Source: Chloroflexota bacterium
GTDB lineage: Bacteria; Chloroflexota; Dehalococcoidia; SM23-28-2; RBG-16-64-32
DNA length: 45,916 bases
Assembly (NCBI GenBank): GCA_022574655.1
Contig: JACZRQ010000007.1
Coordinates: 1,737 to 47,652, forward strand
Reading direction: 5' to 3'
Shown here: positions 27,964 to 37,086 of the stretch, one piece after another
Numbering within the stretch: position 1 is the first letter of the stretch
Layout of the letters: each line of letters opens with the position of its first letter
Translations under genes and position numbers: made by a program
The notes under the pieces: model-generated
Databases searched by the model: none
Told to the model about the DNA's origin: nothing
The model's input: the letters and a program-made list of their open reading frames with translations, nothing else

Positions 27964-29217
27964 ATGGGTGGCAGAAACGGAACTCGTGTAGTAATCACCG
28001 GCATGGGGGCGATAACCCCGATCGGTAACTCCGTGCCCGAGTTCTGGAAGTCGGCCTTGGCAGGCAAATCTGGAATCGATGTCCTTACTCAATTCGATCA
28101 TTCTCAGTACCCGGTCCACTTGGCTGGTGAGGTCAAGGGGTTCGACCCCCAGGACTACATGGAAAAGCGTGACGCCCGCCGCATGGGGCGCTTCAGCCAG
28201 TTCGCCGTCGCCGGCACCCGCGAAGCGCTCCAGCATGCGGAACTCGACCTCGATAAGGTTGACCGGACCCGCGTTGGCGTTCACCTCGGCAACGGAATCG
28301 GTGGTCTCGTGGACACGCAGGTCGCTGTTCGCACCATCGACAGCCGGGGCGGCATGAGGATCGACCCCTTCTTCTTCCCGAAGACTCTACCGAACATGGC
28401 TGCCGCGCACGTCAGTCTGATCTTCGGCGCCAAAGGTTATTCGAACACCGTGATCACCGCCTGCGCTGCGGGCACGCAAGCGATCGGCGACGCCATGGAC
28501 CTCGTACGGGCGGGACGTGTCGACGTTGTGATCACCGGCGGTACAGAGGCGAGCCTTGGAGAGGTCGGCCTCTGCGGCTTCGCGGTCATCCGGGCGCTAT
28601 CCAGGGAGAACGGCGAGGCGCTTAAGTCGAGCCGGCCGTTCGACAAAGAGCGCGACGGATTCATCGCCGCGGAGGGAGCGGGGATCCTCATACTCGAGAA
28701 CCTGGAGCATGCGCAGCGCCGAGGCGCGCCGATCTTAGCCGAGGTTGCCGGATTCGGCGCCACGAACGATGCTCACCACGTCGTAGCGCCCTGCGCGGAT
28801 GGTGATGGAGCCATGCGCGCGATGCAGTTGGCGATCGACGACGCTGGCGTTGCTCCGGCGGAGATCGATTACATTAACGCTCACGGTACCTCCACCCAGC
28901 TCAACGATGCTTCCGAGACCGCCGCGATCAAGCGAACTCTCGGTGAAGACGCCTATCGCGTTCCCATCAGCTCCACGAAGTCGATGATCGGGCACTCGTT
29001 CGGCGCCGCCGGCGCCGTCGAGTCCGTCGCAACGGTGCAGACTATCCGTAACGGAATCATCCATCCCACGATCAACTACGAGCACCCGGATCCCGACTGC
29101 GACTTGGACTACGTGCCGAACGAATCGAGAAAGGCCGACGTACGCGTGGCGATGAAGAACAGCTTCGGCTTCGGTGGGCACAACGCCTGCCTCGTCTTCA
29201 AACGCTTCGACGAGTAG
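27964..29217 (+). CDS. fabF: beta-ketoacyl-ACP synthase II
   Basis: RVVITGMGAITPIGNSVPEFW, TACAAGTQAIGDA, INAHGTSTQLNDASETAAIK, KSMIGHSFGAAGAVE, NSFGFGGHNACLVFKR; SD ggaggt. Confidence 0.97.
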   Translation: MGGRNGTRVVITGMGAITPIGNSVPEFWKSALAGKSGIDVLTQFDHSQYPVHLAGEVKGFDPQDYMEKRDARRMGRFSQFAVAGTREALQHAELDLDKVDRTRVGVHLGNGIGGLVDTQVAVRTIDSRGGMRIDPFFFPKTLPNMAAAHVSLIFGAKGYSNTVITACAAGTQAIGDAMDLVRAGRVDVVITGGTEASLGEVGLCGFAVIRALSRENGEALKSSRPFDKERDGFIAAEGAGILILENLEHAQRRGAPILAEVAGFGATNDAHHVVAPCADGDGAMRAMQLAIDDAGVAPAEIDYINAHGTSTQLNDASETAAIKRTLGEDAYRVPISSTKSMIGHSFGAAGAVESVATVQTIRNGIIHPTINYEHPDPDCDLDYVPNESRKADVRVAMKNSFGFGGHNACLVFKRFDE

Positions 29218-29280
29218 CGTTACCTTTCGCGTTGCGAGTTCTGGTTGTCGCCGCCATTCGGCCCGTCATTCTGAGCGCTG

Positions 29281-29300
29281 GAGACGTTCCTCAACGTCTC
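29281..29300. repeat. hairpin downstream of fabF
   Basis: GAGACGTT-cctc-AACGTCTC perfect 8-bp arms, no clear T-tract. Confidence 0.45.
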
Positions 29301-29385
29301 GGTCCCTCTTCGCGAAGGCTGTGGGGCGGGGTGGCGCAGTGAACCTTCATTGGGGGTTCTCTCCAACCTTCGGAAGGAGCCTCCC

Positions 29386-30366
29386 GTGCGGGTGCTAGTC
29401 GTTGGCGGCGCCGGTTACATCGGTAGCGTCACCGTCGATCAGCTCATCGTCGAAGGCCATTCAGTCACGGTCCTCGACAGCCTGATCTCCGGCCACACCC
29501 GAGCGGTCAATTCAGACGCCGAGCTTGTAGAGGCGGAGGTCCGGGATGAGGCGGCGGTGGGCCGCGTCTTCGCCAACAACGACTTCGATGCCGTCATCAA
29601 TTACAGCGGCTACATCCTCGCCGGCGAGTCCGTTCAGCAGCCGGGCCGCTACTTCGCGAACAACGTTGGCGGCTGCATCGCGCTTCTTAACGCAATGGTG
29701 ACATATGGCGTCACGCGCTTTGTGTTCAGTTCCAGCGCCGCCGTCTACGGGGAGCCGGAAGGTGTCCCGATCTCCGAAGACGCTCCCATTCGCCCGGTGA
29801 ACCCGTACGGCGAGACCAAGGCGATCGTCGAGCGGATGCTCCCCTGGTATGAGCGCCAGTTCGATCTTCGCCACGTGTCGCTGCGCTACTTCAACGCCGC
29901 CGGCGCGACCGAGGAACGTGGCGAGAACCACATGCCGGAGTCGCACCTGATACCGAACGTGCTGCAGGTAGCGCAGGGCGAACGGGAGGTGCTGACGCTG
30001 TTCGGTACCGACTACCCAACGCCCGATGGCACCTGCGTTCGCGACTACATCCACGTCTCGGACCTCGCCGATGCTCACCTGCGCGCTCTCAAGCGAACCG
30101 AGGATGGCAGCGGGGCCTACAACCTCGGCAACGGCCACGGTTTCTCGAACCGCGAAGTCATCGACGCTGCCTCACGTGTCGTTGGGGAGCAGATACCCGT
30201 CGAAGAACGGGAGCGTCGGCCAGGCGATCCGGCGTCGCTTGTTGCGTCCAACGCGCTGGCGGCGGCGGAACTGGGCTGGCATCCGGAAGTGACGGACATC
30301 GAAGAGATCATCGCCTCCGCCTGGCGCTGGCACTCGGCTCACCCCAAGGGTTACTCCCCGCCTTAG
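29386..30366 (+). CDS. galE: UDP-glucose 4-epimerase
   Basis: VRVLVVGGAGYIGSVTVDQL, FSSSAAVYGEPEGVPISE, NPYGETKAIVERML, GTDYPTPDGTCVRDYIHVSDLADAH; likely GTG start with ggaag SD. Confidence 0.96.
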   Translation: MRVLVVGGAGYIGSVTVDQLIVEGHSVTVLDSLISGHTRAVNSDAELVEAEVRDEAAVGRVFANNDFDAVINYSGYILAGESVQQPGRYFANNVGGCIALLNAMVTYGVTRFVFSSSAAVYGEPEGVPISEDAPIRPVNPYGETKAIVERMLPWYERQFDLRHVSLRYFNAAGATEERGENHMPESHLIPNVLQVAQGEREVLTLFGTDYPTPDGTCVRDYIHVSDLADAHLRALKRTEDGSGAYNLGNGHGFSNREVIDAASRVVGEQIPVEERERRPGDPASLVASNALAAAELGWHPEVTDIEEIIASAWRWHSAHPKGYSPP

Positions 30367-31475
30367 ACGAGAACGCCGACTAGGGCCGCTGCCGCATCGT
30401 ACGGCGCGGCTAGTGCCGGTTGTAGGGATTCCACCCAGATCCAGTCAAAGAACGGCTCCAGCGCTTCGTCCCAGAGCCAGAGGAACGCCGGCTTGAGAGC
30501 GATCTCCCAGAGGCTGCCGAGGACGATGCCGATCCAGAATAGTTGATGAGGGATGCTGCCCAGAACCGAGATAGTGTACGCCGGGATCCGAGGCACCTTG
30601 AGGGAATGGAATGTGATCGCTCGGGCGAACGGGGCCATGAGCATGATCGTGTATGGGATCGCGAGAATCCGCAGGAAAGTCCCGGTTCGGTCCGGCCGCT
30701 CCGCGATCGGCAGGATGAAACGCCTCACGAACCGCCGTTCGCGGATCCATCCGCTGAGGTCATGCATGACTCGCTCACCGTCAAGCAGAAATAGGTAGAC
30801 GGCGGAGCAGGCCGCGAACACTAGTCCCATGATCCATGCGGCGGGCCAGCGTCCGATCGTCTCGATCAGGAAGATCGCCAAGATCCCATCGACGGTGACC
30901 TGGACTCGCCAGAGCACGATGGCTGACGCCGATCGCCGTGTCAGGCGCGCACGCAGCTTCCTCCACCAATCGAGCGCCGACCAGCCGGCGGGACGAGCGG
31001 CGGTGCGCTGTCCGATGTGGAAGCCGTGATGGAACGTGAGGGCGCCAGCGCGTGCAACTGCGAAGGCCGCGACCGGGAGGAGGGAGAGCGTAGCCAGTCC
31101 AAAGACGCCAGCCTCTAGCGCGGCGTCATCAGCGAGCCGGCTGGCCTCACTGTTGGCGGGAGATACGTTTGCGGTGTCCCCGTGGTCGAAGTAGTCTGTC
31201 GCTGCTCCGTACGTGAGGCCGAAGAGCAGTACGAGCACGAATAGAACGGCCCATAAACCAAGGATCTTCTTCCAGAACCTCGTAACGCCCGGATGCTTTG
31301 CGGCGGATGTGTCCTCTATACCACGCCGGCGACCCTCTCGGTATACGGCCGCGAAGCCCGGTGGCCCGAGGCCGCTCATCCAGCCAACCCAGCGAGGGAC
31401 CGATGGAGCGGACGGCGAGGGATCACGAGTTTCTGAGGGCGGTTGCGTAGTGATAACGGCGTCTTCGCTGGCCAT
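30363..31475 (-). CDS. hypothetical multi-pass membrane protein (370 aa)
   Basis: Multiple hydrophobic segments; convergent with galE (4-bp 3' overlap). Confidence 0.75.
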   Translation of the reverse strand: MASEDAVITTQPPSETRDPSPSAPSVPRWVGWMSGLGPPGFAAVYREGRRRGIEDTSAAKHPGVTRFWKKILGLWAVLFVLVLLFGLTYGAATDYFDHGDTANVSPANSEASRLADDAALEAGVFGLATLSLLPVAAFAVARAGALTFHHGFHIGQRTAARPAGWSALDWWRKLRARLTRRSASAIVLWRVQVTVDGILAIFLIETIGRWPAAWIMGLVFAACSAVYLFLLDGERVMHDLSGWIRERRFVRRFILPIAERPDRTGTFLRILAIPYTIMLMAPFARAITFHSLKVPRIPAYTISVLGSIPHQLFWIGIVLGSLWEIALKPAFLWLWDEALEPFFDWIWVESLQPALAAPYDAAAALVGVLV

Positions 31476-31483
31476 CGCTGAGA

Positions 31484-32071
31484 TCAGTCTCCGTCAGGTA
31501 GTTCCACGGACATGAGGCGATTATAGACCGCACCGCTGGGGCCGAGCTTGCTGCGGATTAGCGCGATTTCTTCCACGAGCACTTCGGTGTCTGGTCCACG
31601 AACAGAGTCGATCGCTGTCCGGATCGGTTCCGCCATCTCTGCTGACGTTTCTGGCCTGACTCGTGCGAGCGTCAGGTGCGCGCTGAACTTGCGGTTCTCC
31701 CGCTTGAATCCAAGCTTCGATAGCTCCGCCTCCACCGCGCCCTGAAGCGCAGCAAGCTCCTCGATGTCTCCCGTAAGGTCCACCCAGAGCACGCGCGGGT
31801 GCCTTCCACCGAACGCCCCTATTCGCCCCAGCAACAGCCGGTGGCGTCGGGTCCCCGTGACTGCGCGAGACAGCGCCTCGCCAATCCGCGGTACCATCTC
31901 CTCGGGCGTGTCGCCAAGGAACTTGAGCGTGAGGTGGATCCCCTCGCCGCGCACCCAGCGCAGCCGCTCCAGCCCATGTGTTCTGAGATCGTCTTGCAGG
32001 TCGGCGAGCGCCTGCCGCACTCCATCGCCCAATTCCACGGCAACGAACAGGCGCAGTTCGCTCGTCGTCAA
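31484..32071 (-). CDS. thpR: RNA 2',3'-cyclic phosphodiesterase (2H family)
   Basis: LRLFVAVELGDGVRQAL..., two HxT motifs: IHLTLKFLG and AHLTLARV. Confidence 0.95.
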   Translation of the reverse strand: MTTSELRLFVAVELGDGVRQALADLQDDLRTHGLERLRWVRGEGIHLTLKFLGDTPEEMVPRIGEALSRAVTGTRRHRLLLGRIGAFGGRHPRVLWVDLTGDIEELAALQGAVEAELSKLGFKRENRKFSAHLTLARVRPETSAEMAEPIRTAIDSVRGPDTEVLVEEIALIRSKLGPSGAVYNRLMSVELPDGD

Positions 32072-32080
32072 TCCTTTGTC

Positions 32081-32914
32081 TTAAAGCCCCAGGAGCCGCT
32101 GCGCGTTCGCGCCCAGAATCAGGTCCAGATCGGAGGAGCGAAACACACCCGATCGCAGCTCCTCGATCTGGAGTGACTGCGGCACCAGCGGGTAGTCGCT
32201 GCCAAGCAGGATCCTCTCGGCGCCGATCAGCCCGATCAGGTGCTCGTAGGCCGTGTGATCGTACAGGAGCCGCTGCGCCGCCGTGTCGACGTACAGGTGA
32301 TCGAACGTTTCCCGTACCTCGGGCATCGGCGCGTAAAACGGCAGCCCTCCGGCCAGATGCGCGCCCACGATCGGTATCTCTTGGTGAGTCGTCGCGAACT
32401 CCGCGAAGTCGGTCAGCGCGCCGCCTTGCTTACCGGCGTAGTCGCGCCCTACCGGCTCCGTCACGTGGAACAGCAGGATAAGGTTCTCTCGTTTCGCGAC
32501 GTTCGCCAGCTCTTTGCCCGCTTCGCCCGTGAGGCTCCAACCCTGGCTGTCGGGCCTCAGCTCGCCGAGGCCCTTCGCCCCGGCCCGCGCAACTCGGATC
32601 GCCTCTTCCGCCGCGCTATCGTGCGCCGGGTTGACCGTGCAGAACGGAACGATGCGACCGTCACTCTTCGCCGCCTCATCGAGCAGGTAGTCGTTGTGAC
32701 GGACGTTCAGTTCATCATCCGTCCAGGCGAAACCGACGGCCACGCTGGCGCCGACTTCCGCTGCGTCCATCTGTTCCAGCAGGTCTTCGCTGGTGGCAAG
32801 CTTCGTTTTGGGGTCCGCGTACATCTCCGCGAAAGTGGCGTCACGGCGAATGTACTCATCCCGTTCATCTCGGACTTGGGGCGGGAAGATGTGAGTGTGA
32901 AAGTCGATGATCAC
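32081..32914 (-). CDS. amidohydrolase family protein (TIM-barrel metal-dependent hydrolase)
   Basis: VIIDFHTHIFPP, GLGELRPDSQGW, LLFHVTEPVG, AHLAGGLPFY, RILLGSDYPL. Confidence 0.92.
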   Translation of the reverse strand: MIIDFHTHIFPPQVRDERDEYIRRDATFAEMYADPKTKLATSEDLLEQMDAAEVGASVAVGFAWTDDELNVRHNDYLLDEAAKSDGRIVPFCTVNPAHDSAAEEAIRVARAGAKGLGELRPDSQGWSLTGEAGKELANVAKRENLILLFHVTEPVGRDYAGKQGGALTDFAEFATTHQEIPIVGAHLAGGLPFYAPMPEVRETFDHLYVDTAAQRLLYDHTAYEHLIGLIGAERILLGSDYPLVPQSLQIEELRSGVFRSSDLDLILGANAQRLLGL

Positions 32915-32966
32915 GCCGGAAGAGTACACTATTTTGGACCATGTTTTCGGGCTGAGGCCGCACTGT

Positions 32967-32996
32967 TTGCAGGGATTATTGATGCATTCCTATAAT
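32967..32996 (+). promoter_or_regulatory. candidate sigma70-type promoter of the transketolase operon
   Basis: TTGCAG - 18 bp - TATAAT, 34 nt upstream of the ATG. Confidence 0.5.
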
Positions 32997-33030
32997 GAGG
33001 TGCCATTCCGCTCCTTGGAAGGAGAGAACC

Positions 33031-33933
33031 ATGGTCGCAACTCAGACATCGGTCGATGAACTGAAGTCCATCGCCAAACGTGTCCGCCGCAATATCATCC
33101 GGATGGTCGTCGCCGCCAACTCGGGACATCCCGGTGGCTCGCTTTCCGCCGCCGACATTCTCGTCACGCTCTACTTTCGCGTTCTCCGCCACGATCCGAA
33201 GAACCCCGATTGGCCCGACCGCGACCGTCTCATCATCAGCAAAGGCCACGCGACGCCTGGAGTCTACGGAGTGATGGGCGAAGCCGGGTACTTCTCGACG
33301 GAGGAGTTCGACAACTTTCGTACGCCGAACGCGCTCCTGCAGGGACACGTCGTCATGGGTAAGCCCGCCGGCGTCGAGATGTCCGGTGGCGCGCTCGGAA
33401 TGGGCCTATCTTTCTCGCTCGGTCAAGCGCTCGCCGGCAAGCTTGACGGTAAGGACTACCACGTCTTCTGCCTCCTCAGCGACGGCGACTGTCAGGAAGG
33501 CCAGACCTGGGAAGCCGCCATGGCTGCTGGGCACCACAAGGCCGATAACGTGACCGCAATCGTCGATCGGAACCACATCCAGAACGATGGCTACTCTGAC
33601 TACGAGCACTTCCCGGACGGCGATCAGCCGGCGAAGCCCGGCGGCTGGGTCATGGCTGACAATCACACCGCGAACATCATGAACCTGGAACCGCTCTCCG
33701 CTAAGTGGGAGGCGTTCGGCTGGAACGTAATCCACGTCCGGGACGGACACGACTTCGAGGCGATCACCGCCGCGCTCGAGGAGGCGCGGGCTCACACGGG
33801 CCAACCCACCGTGGTCATCTGCGAGACGACGAAGGGCAAAGGGGTCTCGTTCATGGAGCACAACCCGGACTTCCACGGCAAGGCGCCGGACAAAGAGCAG
33901 ACCGAACAAGCGTATCGCGAGTTGGCGGACTAA
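33031..33933 (+). CDS. transketolase, N-terminal subunit
   Basis: NSGHPGGSLSAADILVTLYF, ISKGHATPGVYGVMGEAGYF, LLSDGDCQEGQTWEAAMAAGHHKADNVTAIVDRNHIQNDG. Confidence 0.95.
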   Translation: MVATQTSVDELKSIAKRVRRNIIRMVVAANSGHPGGSLSAADILVTLYFRVLRHDPKNPDWPDRDRLIISKGHATPGVYGVMGEAGYFSTEEFDNFRTPNALLQGHVVMGKPAGVEMSGGALGMGLSFSLGQALAGKLDGKDYHVFCLLSDGDCQEGQTWEAAMAAGHHKADNVTAIVDRNHIQNDGYSDYEHFPDGDQPAKPGGWVMADNHTANIMNLEPLSAKWEAFGWNVIHVRDGHDFEAITAALEEARAHTGQPTVVICETTKGKGVSFMEHNPDFHGKAPDKEQTEQAYRELAD

Positions 33934-33948
33934 CCGGAGGATCCCAGC

Positions 33949-34902
33949 ATGGTTCAAGCAACGAAGATGGAGGCGACCCGCGCCGCCCTCGGACCCACGC
34001 TCATCAAGCTTCGCAACGAGGGTCTCGACATCGTCTGTGTCGACGCCGACCTCGGCTACTCGACGTCCGCCGTTAAGTTCGGCCGCGAGTTCCCGGAGCG
34101 CTTCTTTCCGGTCGGTGTCGCCGAGCAGAACATGATCGGCGTGGCGGCAGGGCTGGCAGCGACAGGCAAGATCGCCTTCTGCAGCTCGTTCGCCGTTTTC
34201 GCGCCCGGACACTGCTTCGACCAACTCCGGATGGCTGTCGCCCAGCCGAAGACGAACGTCAAGCTCGTCGCCAGCCACGCCGGGCTCGTGACGGGTGAGG
34301 ATGGCGCCTCCGCCCAGTCTCTCGAAGACATCGGTCTCATGCTCTCGATGCCAACGTTCAACGTCATCGTTCCCGCCGACTCTGTAGAAGCGGCGCAGGC
34401 GATCGAAGCGGCGGCGCGCACCGACGGGCCGTTCTACATTCGCACGATGCGCGCAAAGACCGCGGTCGTCCACGATGAGTCGTACCGGTTTCAGCTTGGC
34501 AAATGGAGCCGGCTTCGCGAAGGATCGGACGTTACGCTCATCGCCATAGCCGACATGGTGAAGGTCGCGCTCGACGCTGCCGAACTGTTGTCCTCCGACG
34601 GAATCAACGCCCGTGTCCTCAACGCCGCCTCGCTGCGGCCGTTGGACCGCGAGGCGATCGTCGCCGCGGCGGACGAAACGGGTGCCATCGTCACGGCTGA
34701 AGACCACTTCGTCCACGGTGGCCTCGGTTCCCTCGTCGCCGGTGTGGTCGCCGAAGAGCACCCAGTGCCGATCGAGTTCGTCGGCATGCGCGATCGCTAC
34801 GGTACCAGCGGTACCTCAGAGCAGGTCCTTGCGTTCTTCAACCTCACGCCCGAGGCGGTCGCCGAGTCCGCCAAGAAGGCGATAGACCGTAAGTCTGAGT
34901 AA
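33949..34902 (+). CDS. transketolase, C-terminal subunit
   Basis: VDADLGYSTSAVKFGREFPERFFPVGVAEQNMIGVAAGLA, FCSSFAVFAPGHCFDQLR, VLNAASLRPLDREAIVAAA. Confidence 0.95.
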   Translation: MVQATKMEATRAALGPTLIKLRNEGLDIVCVDADLGYSTSAVKFGREFPERFFPVGVAEQNMIGVAAGLAATGKIAFCSSFAVFAPGHCFDQLRMAVAQPKTNVKLVASHAGLVTGEDGASAQSLEDIGLMLSMPTFNVIVPADSVEAAQAIEAAARTDGPFYIRTMRAKTAVVHDESYRFQLGKWSRLREGSDVTLIAIADMVKVALDAAELLSSDGINARVLNAASLRPLDREAIVAAADETGAIVTAEDHFVHGGLGSLVAGVVAEEHPVPIEFVGMRDRYGTSGTSEQVLAFFNLTPEAVAESAKKAIDRKSE

Positions 34903-34935
34903 CCGAGGCGGGTCTCCCGCCGTTCAACGTACGGC

Positions 34936-35862
34936 ATGACCGAGGCACCCGTACGTATCGCCGCGATCTCCCTCGCCATCACGGCAGCCCTGTTGATCGT
35001 CAAGCTTGTGCTCGGTCTGATCAGCAACAGCATCGCCGTCCTCTCCGACGCTGTGGATAGCGGCACCGACCTCGTCGGAGGTGCCGCGGCGCTCGTCAGC
35101 GTCCGCATCGCCGCCCAGCCGGCCGACCGCGAGCACCCCTTCGGCCACGGCAAGTCCGAAAGCATCTCCGCCGCCGTCGCCGCAACGGTCATCGCCCTTG
35201 GCGGCGGCTTCGTCACCTACCAAGCGGTATCGCGTCTGATCGGAGGCAGCCCGGACATAAACGTCGGCGTTGGACTGATAGCAGTGCTCATTGCCCTCGT
35301 TGCCAACATCGTCATGGGCTTCTTCATGCGCCGCGAGGCTCGGCGGTCGGACTCGACGGCCCTACGTGCCGAAGCCACCCACCTAACGACCAACGTCGTC
35401 CAGGCGGGAGCGATCATCGTCGGCCTCTCGCTCGTCGCCATCACCGACGAGAAGATATTCGACCCTCTCGTCGCTCTTGGACTAGCCGCGTACATGGGTT
35501 ACACGGCGATCGGTCTCATTCGGACTGCTCTCAGTGAGATGATGGACATGGCCCTGCCAGCGGAGGACATTCGCACCATCTGCGACGTGCTCGTTGCGCA
35601 CCGGTCCGACGTGCGTGGCTTCCACCGGCTGCGCACGCGCCGGTCGGGGTCCGAGCGTCACGTCGACATGCACATCATGTTCGACGCCGATAAGTCGGTC
35701 GAAGAGGCGCATCACGTCGCCGACGCTATCGACCACGAGATCCACACGAGGCTCCCGGGTGCCGTCGTCGTCATCCACGTTGAGCCGGACGTCGGTCAGG
35801 AGAAGCGCACGCTCGAAGAGCTTGTTGCGGAGCTGGCGGGCGGTTCCGTTAGCGACGATTGA
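34936..35862 (+). CDS. cation diffusion facilitator family transporter
   Basis: NSIAVLSDAVDSGTDLVGGAAALVSVRIAAQPADREHPFGHGKSESISAAV; C-terminal cytoplasmic HxxxD domain. Confidence 0.95.
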   Translation: MTEAPVRIAAISLAITAALLIVKLVLGLISNSIAVLSDAVDSGTDLVGGAAALVSVRIAAQPADREHPFGHGKSESISAAVAATVIALGGGFVTYQAVSRLIGGSPDINVGVGLIAVLIALVANIVMGFFMRREARRSDSTALRAEATHLTTNVVQAGAIIVGLSLVAITDEKIFDPLVALGLAAYMGYTAIGLIRTALSEMMDMALPAEDIRTICDVLVAHRSDVRGFHRLRTRRSGSERHVDMHIMFDADKSVEEAHHVADAIDHEIHTRLPGAVVVIHVEPDVGQEKRTLEELVAELAGGSVSDD

Positions 35863-35935
35863 TCGCGGGCCAAACTGGCAGGCCATAACCGCCCAGAACT
35901 TCCGATCTAGGTCGCTCCGTGGCATTCTGTGAAAC

Positions 35936-36595
35936 GTGAGTCGCATCAATCTATACGCGGACGAATCAGGCAACTTCGATTGGTCGCATCCGCCTAAGGG
36001 AAGTAGATACTTCATCCTCACGACTATCGCTGTCCATGACAGTCATGAGATCGCCCATGACCTATTGGCTCTTCGGCGACGTTTAGCTTGGGATGGTGTG
36101 GACATCGATCGAGCGTTTCACGCAACCGAAGACACTCAGGCAATTCGTGACGAGGTGTTTCGGGTAATCACGGGCCATGATCTGAGAGTCGATGCGACGA
36201 TCTTGGAGAAAGCCAAGGCCGAACCGCGCCTCAGATCGAGTCCTGAACGGTTCTACCAGTACGCTTGGTATTACCACATGAAACATATCGTGCCAGTCGT
36301 CTCGCAGAGTGGTGATGACCTCTTTGTTGTAGCTGCTTCAGTGGGGACGAAGAAGAAGAGGGAAGCGTTTTACGAAGGTGTGAGGAACGTTATGGAACAG
36401 GTGGCCGGCGACCGAACGATTCGGACAGCTTGCTGGCCGGCCGCGATCGACCCCTGCCTGCAAGTCGCAGACTATTGCTCTTGGGCTATCCAAAGACAGT
36501 TGGAGAGCGCGGATGACCGCTCGTTCGTTCTAATCAAGCCATACGTCAAGACGATGTTCGAATTGTTCAAGTCTGGCTCGACCTACTACTACTAA
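35936..36595 (+). CDS. DUF3800 domain-containing protein
   Basis: INLYADESGNFDWSHPPKGSRYFILTTIAV ... CLQVADYCSWAIQRQLESADDRSFVLIKPYVKT: N-terminal DESG and C-terminal QVADYCSWAIQR motifs of DUF3800; GTG start. Confidence 0.9.
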   Translation: MSRINLYADESGNFDWSHPPKGSRYFILTTIAVHDSHEIAHDLLALRRRLAWDGVDIDRAFHATEDTQAIRDEVFRVITGHDLRVDATILEKAKAEPRLRSSPERFYQYAWYYHMKHIVPVVSQSGDDLFVVAASVGTKKKREAFYEGVRNVMEQVAGDRTIRTACWPAAIDPCLQVADYCSWAIQRQLESADDRSFVLIKPYVKTMFELFKSGSTYYY

Positions 36596-36712
36596 AAGAA
36601 AAACGGGCCAGCTACCCTTGCGGGAGAGCCCGGGGGCTCTTATCACTGACCCCTAAAACGCACCTCTATCGTACACGTTCTGTATACGATAGTCCACGTC
36701 GGGATGTCAGTG
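36594..36712 (-). ncRNA. candidate structured RNA next to DUF3800 (nested stems, GNRA-capped hairpin, GC stem + TTTTTCTTTT)
   Basis: Minus strand: CACTGACatCCC...GGGGTCAGTG outer stem; CTATCGTATAC-agaac-GTGTACGATAG (11 bp with one U-G wobble); CCC-GCAA-GGG; CGGGC...GCCCG then TTTTTCTTTT. Confidence 0.65.
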
Positions 36713-36733
36713 GGATTTTATCCTCGTCGAACG

Positions 36734-37060
36734 CTAAGGCTCGTCGTCGCCGTCGAACTCGTCGCCGGCGACTTTGCCGAAGTCCTCGTCCGACAGGACC
36801 ACTGACTCGCGGCCGATCCACACCGTGATTACGAAGTCTTCGCGGAAAGGGTCGTTTGAGACGACGAGTCGCTCATCCACCTCGCTGATCAGCTCTTTCA
36901 CGTCGTCTTCGCTCAATCGCTCGATGACGCAGAGCGTCCCGTAGCTGACCTCGGGCGTGAAGTGCAGGTCGATCCGCCCAACCTCCTCGTCATCGAGTTC
37001 AACGATGTACGACTCGGAGTTCTCCGTGCGGCACTCTCGTTCGAACGTATATCCACTCAT
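36734..37060 (-). CDS. hypothetical acidic protein (108 aa)
   Basis: MSGYTFERECRTENSESYIVELDDEEVGRIDLHFTPEVSYGTLCVIERLSEDDVKELISEVDERLV...; ends just upstream of the structured RNA. Confidence 0.65.
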   Translation of the reverse strand: MSGYTFERECRTENSESYIVELDDEEVGRIDLHFTPEVSYGTLCVIERLSEDDVKELISEVDERLVVSNDPFREDFVITVWIGRESVVLSDEDFGKVAGDEFDGDDEP

Positions 37061-37086
37061 AGCTCAACTCTTAGCGGGTAGCGAGG

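Noticed and set aside
33406-34761. 451-aa minus-strand ORF antisense to the transketolase subunits
   Set aside because: Arg/Val/Asp-rich shadow ORF spanning two well-conserved genes; no recognisable domain.
35936-36595. Calling the DUF3800 gene a toxin or defence nuclease outright
   Set aside because: No antitoxin partner or defence genes nearby and no catalytic evidence; only the RNA adjacency is supported.
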